DNA from: Coemansia sp. RSA 1804
Taxonomy: Eukaryota; Kickxellomycota; Kickxellomycetes; Kickxellales; Kickxellaceae
NCBI GenBank assembly: GCA_027578815.1
Contig: JANBTH010000771.1
Location: forward strand, 1 to 11,561
Length of the DNA: 11,561 nt
Direction of reading: 5' to 3'
Shown here: in pieces, positions 1-6,266 of the stretch
Numbering within the stretch: position 1 is the stretch's first letter
Layout of the letters: each line of letters begins with the position of its first letter
Position numbers and translations under genes: made by a program
The notes under the pieces: model-generated
Databases searched by the model: none
What the model was told of the DNA's origin: nothing
What the model saw: the letters and a program-made list of their open reading frames with translations, nothing else

Positions 1-3000
1 AACCACATTGTTGCACTCAAGGCCGGCCGCAACCTTCAGGTCTTCAACCTTGAGATGAAGGCAAAGGTCAAGTCCTGCCTGATGACCGAGGACGTCCAGT
101 TCTGGCGCTGGATTACCGCCTTTGACATTGCGCTTGTTACGGAAAACTCCGTGTACCACTGGTCCATCGAGGGCGAGGCGTCCCCGGTAAAGCAGTTTGA
201 CCGCCATGCCAACCTCAAGGGCACCCAGGTCATCAGCTACTGCACCAACGCAAAGATGAACTGGATGGCGCTTATCGGCATATCTGCCAACCAGGGCCGC
301 GTTGTGGGCAACATGCAGCTGTTCAATAAGGACCGCGCGGCCAGCCAGCCCATCGAGGCACATGCCGCAGAATTCTCCGAGATCATGCTTGAGGGCGCCT
401 CGCAGCCAACCCAGGTCTTTTCGTTTGCCACTCGCACTGCGACAGGAGCCAAGATGCATGTTGTTGAAATCGACCATGTCGAGGGCAACCCTGCATTCCC
501 AAAGCGCTCTTCTGACCTCTTCTTCCCGCCCGAGGCAGTCTCGGATTTCCCCTTCTCCATGCAAGCCGGCCCAAAGTACGAGATTGTCTATGTAATTACC
601 AAGCTAGGGTTCATCCACATGTTTGACATAGACACCGGTGTCTGCATATTCACGCACCGCATCTCTGGCGACACCGTGTTTGTCACGACAAGGCACGAGA
701 ACGGCGTCCTCTTTGTGAACAAGAAGGGCCAGGTTCTTTCGGTGATTGTGGACGAGGAGAAGGTGATTCCGTACATTCTGCAAAACACCGGCAACGTTGA
801 GCTTGCCTTCCGCATGGCCTCCCATGCCAATCTCCCCGGAGCCGACCAGCTCTATGTCCAGCGGTTCCAGCAGCAGATGCAGCAGGGCAAGTACAACGAT
901 GCTGCGAAGATGGCTGCCAGCTCTCCACGCGGCATGCTGCGCACGGAAAACACCATCAACCAGCTCAAGCATCTGCAAAGCCAGCCAGGCCAGCTTTCTC
1001 CAATTCTGCAGTACTTTGCCACTATTCTGGAGAAGGGAGAGCTGAACCGATACGAGTCGATTGAGCTTGCACGCCCCGTTCTGGCTTCCAACCGCAAGGC
1101 ACTGCTTGAAAAGTGGCTCAAGGAGGACAAGCTCGAATGCAGCGAGGAGCTTGGTGACATTGTGCAGCCCCACGACGCGACACTCGCACTGTCCATATAC
1201 CTCCGTGCCAACGTGCCATCCAAGGTGGTCTTTTGCTTTGCACAGACTGGCCAGTATGACAATATTGTGCGGTACTGCAGAAAAGTCAACTACGTTCCCG
1301 ACTGGGTGCCTCTGCTGATGCAGGTTGCTCGCAGCGACGGCGAGAAGGCCTGTGAGTTTGCCTTGTCGCTGATCAAGGAGGAGCCACCGCTTGTTGCCAC
1401 AGACCAGGTTGTTGGCGTGTTCACCAGCCTCAACCTTGTCCAGCAGACCACACGCTTCTTGCTTGAGGCACTCAAGGGGAACAGCGAGAGCGATGCTCAG
1501 ATGCAGACAAAGCTGCTTGAGATGAACCTTCTGAATGCCCCGCAGGTTGCCGATGCCATCCTTGGAAACAACATGTTTACCCACTTTGACCGCCCCTACA
1601 TTGCGCAGCTCGCAGAGAAGGCTGGTCTCTATCAGCGCGCACTTGAGCTGTACGGCAATCTTGACGATATCAAGCGTGTTGCAGTGCACACCGAGGTTCT
1701 CAATGCCGAGTGGCTGATCAACTACTTTGGCAGTCTTTCTGTCGGCGACTCGCTTGCTGTGATGCGCCAGATGCTCGACCACAACATGGCGCAGAATCTG
1801 CAGACAGTAGTGCAGGTGGCCACAAAGTACAGCGATCTTCTTGGCGCGCAAAAGATTATTGACATCTTTGAGGAATACCGCTGCAACGAGGGCCTGTATT
1901 ACTACCTTGCTTCTGTTGTCAACGTCACAGAGGACCCTGCCGTTGTGTTCAAGTACATCCAGGCGGCAGTGACCACCGGGCAGCTCAAGGAGGTGGAGCG
2001 CATTGTTCGCGACAACAACCACTATGACGCCGAAAAGGTCAAGAACTACCTCAAGGAGGCTAGTCTGCCTGACCAGCTGCCCTTGATCATCGTGTGCGAT
2101 CGCTATGCCTTTGTGCACGACCTTGTTCTCTACCTGTACTCAAACGCAATGACAAAGTATATTGAGGTGTATGTGCAGCAGGTCAACCCATCTCGCCTGC
2201 CACAGGTTGTTGGTGCTCTGCTGGATGTGGACTGTGAGGAACAGGTTGTAAAGTCGCTTATCTCGTCGACCCCCGGGCAGTTCTCTGTGGAGGACCTGGT
2301 TGCCGAAGTTGAGAAGCGTAACCGCCTCAAGGTTCTGCATCGCTGGCTTGAGGCCAAGTCCAGCGAGGGCTCCCAGGACCCTGGCATCTACAATGCGCTT
2401 GCCAAGATCTACATTGACAGCAACTACGACCCGGAGCGTTTCCTTATGACAAACAAGCTGTACGATCCGCGTGCGATTGGTGCGTACAGCGAGAAACGCG
2501 ACCCGAATCTCGCTTACATTGCGTACTCGCAGGGCCAGTGTGACGACGAGCTTTTGCGTCTGACAAGCGAGAACGGCATGTTCAAGCCGCAGGCGCGCTA
2601 CCTGATCAAGCGGCGCGATCTCGGGCTCTGGTCCAAGGCCTTGGTTGGCGATGACCAGCACCCGCTCAACCAGAGCCATCGTCGCCAGCTCATCGACCAG
2701 ATTGTCTCATACAGCCTTCCCGAGGCCGACGACCCTGAAGAGGTATCTGTGTGCGTCAAGGCATTTATGGGTGCCAATCTCCCGAGCGAGCTGATTGAGC
2801 TTCTTGAGCGCATCATCCTCGAACCCACGCCGTTCAGCAACAACAACAACTTACAGAACCTGCTTATCCTCACGGCAGTTAAGGTTGATCCGTCGCGTGT
2901 GGCCGACTACATTGAGCGTCTAGGGAACTTTGATGCGCCTGACATTGCGGAGATTTGCCTGAACAACGGACTACACGAGGAGGCATTCAACATCTACAAG

Positions 3001-4857
3001 CGGTTCGAGGTCAACACCAGCGCCATCGGCGTGCTTATCGACCACGTTGGATCGCTTGACCGCGCCTACGAGTACGCCGAGCGCTGCGACCAGCCCGAAG
3101 TGTGGAGCTGTCTTGGTAAGGCCCAGCTGAACGGCCTGCGTATCAAGGAGGCCATCGACTCGTATATTCGTGCGGACGATCCGTCAAACTATGCGGAGGT
3201 CATTGAGGTAGCTACCCATGCAGGCAAGTTTGACGATCTTGTGCGGTTCTTGACGATGGCTCGCAAGAAGGTTCGTGAGCCGATGATTGAGACAGAACTC
3301 CTGTTTGCGTACGCCAAGACCGAGCGCCTGTCGGATATGGAGGACCTTCTGCGTGGACCTAATATTGCGCAGGTGCAAAAGGTGGGCGACCGGTGCTACG
3401 ATGAAGGATTGTTTGAGGCAGCAAGACTGCTCTTCCAGAGCGCTTCAAACTGGGCACGTCTCGCATCGACGCTTGTCCGCTTGGGCGACTACCAGTCTGC
3501 CGTGGACTGCGGACGTAAGGCAAACTCAACCGTGGTGTGGAAGGACGTCAACTCCGCGTGCATTGCCGAGAAGGAGTTCCGCCTTGCCCAGATCTGCGGT
3601 CTGCATCTCATCGTCCACGCAGAGGAGCTGGAGCCGCTGATCCGTCTGTACGAGTCCGGCGGGCACATTGACGAGCTGTGTGCGCTTATCGAGAACGGAC
3701 TCAGTCTTGAGCGCGCGCACATGGGCATGTTTACGGAGCTTGCAATCCTTTACTGCAAGTACCGCCCTGAGCAGATCATGGACCATCTGAAGCTGTACTG
3801 GTCGCGCGTAAACATCCCCAAGGTTATCCGTGCCTGCGAGAATGCGCACCTGTGGCCGGAGCTGGTGTTCCTGTATGTCCATTATGACGAGTTCGACAAT
3901 GCGGCGCAGACGATTATCAGCCACTCGGCGGATGCGTGGGAGCATGCGAGCTTCAAGGACATCATTGTCAAGGTGTCGAATGTCGAGCTGTACTACAAGG
4001 CGCTGCGGTTCTATCTGAAGGAGCAGCCGCTGCTGCTGAACGATCTGCTGAATGCGATGATGCCCCGCATCGACCACACGCGCGTGGTCAGCATGTTCCT
4101 CAAGTCCGACAACATCCCGCTGGTCAGCAAGTATCTGGTTGCGGCCCAGGCGTCCAACAACAAGGCCGTCAACGAGGCGTACAACGACCTGCTGATTGAG
4201 GAGGAGGACTACGTTGGGCTGCGCAACTCGATCGACAACCACGACAACTTTGACGCCATCGGCCTTGCACAGCGGCTCGAAAAGCACGAGCTGCTGGAGT
4301 TCCGCCGCATCGCTGCGCATCTGTACAACCAGGCCAAGCGCTGGCGCCAGTCGCTGGCGCTGTCGAAGAAGGACAAGCTGTACAAGGACGCAATGACCAC
4401 GGCGCGCGTGTCGGAGAGCACGGAGATAGCCGAGGACCTGCTGCGCTACTTTGTCGAGTCCGGCAACCCGTCGTGCTTCTCGGCGTGTCTGTTCACCTGC
4501 TACGACCTGGTTCGCTCGGACGTGGTGATGGAGCTTGCGTGGAGACACGGATTGACCAACGAGGCCATGCCGTACTTTATCAACCTTGTGCGCGAGTACC
4601 AGACCAAGGTCGATACGCTGACGACGGAGCTCAGTGATCTGAAGTCCAAGGTCGAGAGAAGCGCTGGTGGCGCCCCGGGCATGCCTGCCCCCAGTGTTGG
4701 TCAGAACCAGCTCCTTGGCCCTGCTGGGTTTGGCGGCCGTCTGATGATCGCCCATTCTGGTTCCCCTGCACCGGCTGCTCCTGGCACGTTCATGCCGGGC
4801 CAGCAGGGCGGAATGGCGCCTCCTAATGGCAACCCTCCGCCCTTTGGCTTCCAGTGA
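1..4857 (+). CDS. CHC1: Clathrin heavy chain, 5'-partial
   Basis: Clathrin heavy chain forms the three-legged triskelion that polymerises into coats on vesicles at the plasma membrane, trans-Golgi network and endosomes. The frame is open from base 1, and the first visible residues (NHIVALKAG) align with about residue 77 of the animal protein. So roughly 77 residues lie off the left edge and 1618 are visible. The order is as in the family: rest of the N-terminal beta-propeller (about 1-255), linker, the long alpha-helical CHCR leg containing the hallmark LEKWLKEDKLECSEELGD (369-386), the trimerisation hub with CFSACLFTCYDL (from 1492), and a Gly/Pro-rich tail ending PPPFGFQ. In the clathrin-box groove, residues equivalent to animal Q89, F91, K96 and K98 are present, while T87 is Asn. 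There is no intron or frameshift. The animal uncoating motif QLMLT appears here as RLMIA (1580-1584). The ATG at 55 is internal, not the start. Identity is essentially certain from family knowledge. Confidence 0.98.
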   Translation, partial: NHIVALKAGRNLQVFNLEMKAKVKSCLMTEDVQFWRWITAFDIALVTENSVYHWSIEGEASPVKQFDRHANLKGTQVISYCTNAKMNWMALIGISANQGRVVGNMQLFNKDRAASQPIEAHAAEFSEIMLEGASQPTQVFSFATRTATGAKMHVVEIDHVEGNPAFPKRSSDLFFPPEAVSDFPFSMQAGPKYEIVYVITKLGFIHMFDIDTGVCIFTHRISGDTVFVTTRHENGVLFVNKKGQVLSVIVDEEKVIPYILQNTGNVELAFRMASHANLPGADQLYVQRFQQQMQQGKYNDAAKMAASSPRGMLRTENTINQLKHLQSQPGQLSPILQYFATILEKGELNRYESIELARPVLASNRKALLEKWLKEDKLECSEELGDIVQPHDATLALSIYLRANVPSKVVFCFAQTGQYDNIVRYCRKVNYVPDWVPLLMQVARSDGEKACEFALSLIKEEPPLVATDQVVGVFTSLNLVQQTTRFLLEALKGNSESDAQMQTKLLEMNLLNAPQVADAILGNNMFTHFDRPYIAQLAEKAGLYQRALELYGNLDDIKRVAVHTEVLNAEWLINYFGSLSVGDSLAVMRQMLDHNMAQNLQTVVQVATKYSDLLGAQKIIDIFEEYRCNEGLYYYLASVVNVTEDPAVVFKYIQAAVTTGQLKEVERIVRDNNHYDAEKVKNYLKEASLPDQLPLIIVCDRYAFVHDLVLYLYSNAMTKYIEVYVQQVNPSRLPQVVGALLDVDCEEQVVKSLISSTPGQFSVEDLVAEVEKRNRLKVLHRWLEAKSSEGSQDPGIYNALAKIYIDSNYDPERFLMTNKLYDPRAIGAYSEKRDPNLAYIAYSQGQCDDELLRLTSENGMFKPQARYLIKRRDLGLWSKALVGDDQHPLNQSHRRQLIDQIVSYSLPEADDPEEVSVCVKAFMGANLPSELIELLERIILEPTPFSNNNNLQNLLILTAVKVDPSRVADYIERLGNFDAPDIAEICLNNGLHEEAFNIYKRFEVNTSAIGVLIDHVGSLDRAYEYAERCDQPEVWSCLGKAQLNGLRIKEAIDSYIRADDPSNYAEVIEVATHAGKFDDLVRFLTMARKKVREPMIETELLFAYAKTERLSDMEDLLRGPNIAQVQKVGDRCYDEGLFEAARLLFQSASNWARLASTLVRLGDYQSAVDCGRKANSTVVWKDVNSACIAEKEFRLAQICGLHLIVHAEELEPLIRLYESGGHIDELCALIENGLSLERAHMGMFTELAILYCKYRPEQIMDHLKLYWSRVNIPKVIRACENAHLWPELVFLYVHYDEFDNAAQTIISHSADAWEHASFKDIIVKVSNVELYYKALRFYLKEQPLLLNDLLNAMMPRIDHTRVVSMFLKSDNIPLVSKYLVAAQASNNKAVNEAYNDLLIEEEDYVGLRNSIDNHDNFDAIGLAQRLEKHELLEFRRIAAHLYNQAKRWRQSLALSKKDKLYKDAMTTARVSESTEIAEDLLRYFVESGNPSCFSACLFTCYDLVRSDVVMELAWRHGLTNEAMPYFINLVREYQTKVDTLTTELSDLKSKVERSAGGAPGMPAPSVGQNQLLGPAGFGGRLMIAHSGSPAPAAPGTFMPGQQGGMAPPNGNPPPFGFQ

Positions 4858-5111
4858 GCTCAGCTATAGTCTCTTATTTCCTTATTTCTTTCTCTTTCTG
4901 AATCACCTATTTTTCTATAATCTCTACTGCCAGCGAAACAATATAAAGCAAAAAAGGGTCCAAACAACCCGAGTGATGTGATATTGTAATAACGGGACTT
5001 CTGGGAAGCATCTCGAAGTGTTGCTAGATTTTGAGGCTAACAAAAAAATACTAAATATTTGTTTATTTCCACAATAAAATTTAAGTTGCTGCTACTAGCC
5101 CCGACCTGTTG
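4858..5111. other. Convergent intergenic gap with both 3' UTRs
   Basis: This 254-bp AT-rich stretch separates the clathrin stop codon (TGA ending at 4857) from the stop codon of the - strand gene (TAG, 5114-5112). It has no reading frame of note. It contains pyrimidine-rich sequence just after the clathrin stop, an ATATAA element at 4941-4946, a short A-run near 4950, and two opposed AATAAA signals near 5062-5078. It is best read as the overlapping or adjoining 3' UTRs of two tail-to-tail genes. Confidence 0.8.
5062..5078. terminator. Back-to-back AATAAA poly(A) signals
   Basis: TTTATT at 5062-5067 reads AATAAA on the - strand, about 45 nt past the stop codon of the small gene. AATAAA at 5073-5078 reads on the + strand, about 216 nt past the clathrin stop. 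Only five bases separate them, so together they form a 6-bp perfect inverted repeat. The - strand assignment is good because of its distance from the stop. The + strand one is possible, but clathrin could instead use the nearer ATATAA at 4941. Fungal poly(A) signals are loose, so this is inference from motif and position. Confidence 0.5.
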
Positions 5112-5528
5112 CTATTCCCTCTTCTTGCCCCTGCTCCTGCGCCTGCGCCTGCGCCTGCCGCCTTCGGAGCCGGAACCAGAACCAGAACCGCGCATAAGCG
5201 CCTGCGTACGTCGCTGGAGGTCTCTGTGGGCTTCAGCCCTGGCAATGGAAGCCTCGATATCGACCAGTAGTGGTTTGGCAGGCGGCAAATAGGTAGGCAG
5301 GACGCTGCGGGTGTTTGCGCGTCTGGGGATGGGCGGGATATCAAGGGCGGTAGTGAGGTTGGATACGCGCGCATCATCGATTTGTGCCAAAGTACCGAGT
5401 GTGATCTGCATGGTCGCGTCGAGAGCGGCGGCCACGTCTTCCACGTGGACCGTCTGACCACCATCGTTGGAGGAGACCTTCAGTGTGGCCATGGTGGTGT
5501 GGAGGACCTGAAGGATGTCGCACGTCAT
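5112..5528 (-). CDS. Small basic-tailed protein, function unknown, 5' end unresolved
   Basis: I do not recognise the family. From the first in-frame ATG (5528) the protein has 138 residues. The N-terminal part is helical and amphipathic, with Val/Ile/Leu spacing (for example TMTCDILQVLHTTMATLKV). A second helical stretch (about 33-60) follows, then a Pro-rich linker (IPPIPRRANT, VLPTYLPPAKP), a charged helix (EASIARAEAHRDLQRRTQAL), and a tail GSGSGSEGG followed by seven Arg and SRGKKRE, which resembles a nuclear or nucleolar targeting signal. Third codon positions are GC-rich, as in the neighbouring genes, which supports real coding. The frame stays open upstream for another 39 codons to 5645, with coding-like composition and an apparently continuous helix across the ATG, so the true protein is probably longer and begins in an upstream exon. 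It is convergent with clathrin and divergent from URB1. A helical subunit of a nuclear complex is a guess only. Confidence 0.7.
   Translation of the reverse strand: MTCDILQVLHTTMATLKVSSNDGGQTVHVEDVAAALDATMQITLGTLAQIDDARVSNLTTALDIPPIPRRANTRSVLPTYLPPAKPLLVDIEASIARAEAHRDLQRRTQALMRGSGSGSGSEGGRRRRRRRSRGKKRE
5136..5159. repeat. Hexanucleotide repeat encoding the Arg tract
   Basis: CCTGCG is repeated three times with a fourth unit, CCTGCC (5136-5159). On the - strand it gives alternating AGG and CGC codons and so encodes the Arg run near the C-terminus of the small gene. Just upstream in that gene, a GGTTCT-type repeat (about 5172-5189 on the + strand) encodes the Gly-Ser run. Both look like replication-slippage products inside a coding tail. 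Confidence 0.75.
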
Positions 5529-5696
5529 GGTGCAGTTTCTGTGATACAGCTTCTCAATCTCTACCGCATGGGCTGGGAGCTGGTGCAGGGAGTGTGTTAA
5601 TGGCCTCGGCTCGTACCTGTACCCGGTGAATCCTATGTAAGGGTATCATGAACGCTTGCCGGTCGGCGGGGGATGCGGCCGCACAGTCGGCAACAT
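5529..5696 (-). other. Probable N-terminal extension or upstream exon of the small - strand gene
   Basis: In the same frame as the gene at 5112-5528, codons from 5645 to 5529 are open and read PYIGFTGYRYEPRPLTHS then a helical LPAHAVEIEKLYHRNCT, with no ATG. An in-frame TGA lies at 5648-5646. Beyond it, still in frame, is an ATG at 5696 with 16 codons (MLPTVRPHPPPTGKRS). By my count 27 of the 39 open codons end in G or C, as expected of coding sequence here. Possible 3' splice sites are the AGs ending at 5633 and 5617; a possible donor, AAG|GTAATT, starts at 5730. I cannot tell which arrangement is real, or whether part of this is only 5' UTR. Confidence 0.45.
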
Positions 5697-6266
5697 GGGA
5701 ATGAATGCTGCAGGTGGGAGAAATAATTACCTTGGTACACAGACAAATAATGCGCTAATATTGGATGGACAGGCGTGAAGAAAGGCAAGGAAATAATATC
5801 TTCTTAACGGTAATATTTTAGCATGAAAGAAAAAAGAAAAACAAAGATCGCGTCTATCTATGCAATATACGCGTAACGAGCTGGGTTTTATACCCGATCT
5901 CGGCGATGCATTGTTCAGATGACGGAATACTCATTGAACAAAGATCTACAGATCGTTATATTCTCTAGGCGATTATTACCTTTTGGTGATCTGCACAACC
6001 TCTTCTGCTGATCGATCAAGCACAACCACGAGAGAAAAAAAAAGTAGTAGACTAAAAATAGGAAGACTTTTGATCTGACCTAGTGCTGTCTTTCTTTTGT
6101 TGTTCCAATTTAAATATTGCTTTTGTTTCCTTATTCCAAAGTGCTCATTCATTGCTCTCCAGCGCAGGAATAGACTGCTTCTAACAGTATACACATACAT
6201 ACGCACGGGGATATAGACAGGTGGATAGAGCGTAGAGAAGGCATACGCGGTGTCGAACAGCAAGCC
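5697..6266. promoter_or_regulatory. Divergent promoter region and URB1 5' leader
   Basis: This roughly 570-bp, AT-richer stretch lies between the small - strand gene and URB1, which are transcribed away from each other, so it should hold both promoters and both 5' leaders. I see no convincing ORF on either strand. Visible features are poly-A runs (5828-5840 and nine A at 6035-6043), eight GATC sites between 5846 and 6075, a 10-bp palindrome TGATCGATCA at 6009-6018, a repeated TGATCTG (5987-5993 and 6071-6077), and a possible splice donor for the - strand gene at 5730. No clear TATA box can be assigned. The role is inferred from gene orientation. Confidence 0.6.

Noticed and set aside
604..2118. 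504-codon open frame on the - strand inside the clathrin gene
   Set aside because: It lies in exact codon-to-codon register with the sense frame, where antisense stops arise only from sense TTA, CTA and TCA. The clathrin gene rarely uses these; this frame ends exactly at a sense CTA (604-606). It is a by-product of codon bias.
3526..4755. 409-codon open frame on the - strand at the 3' end of clathrin
   Set aside because: It is in the same complementary register and ends at a sense TCA (3526-3528). The sense protein is unmistakably conserved clathrin, and the antisense product resembles nothing.
5059..5600. Two + strand open frames opposite the small gene
   Set aside because: The first is the complement of the poly-Arg and Gly-Ser repeats and reads as Leu/Arg and Glu/Pro repeats. 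Neither resembles a protein, and the - strand frame has better codon composition.
5646..5648. TGA as a recoded (readthrough or selenocysteine) codon
   Set aside because: The following bases (TAC) do not match the known readthrough context, no stem-loop was evident, and a missing exon explains it more simply.
5633..5653. A 21-bp GT...AG segment that would remove the in-frame TGA of the small - strand gene and keep the frame
   Set aside because: It is far shorter than known fungal spliceosomal introns and lacks a GTAAGT-like donor. I kept it only as a curiosity behind the unresolved N-terminus.
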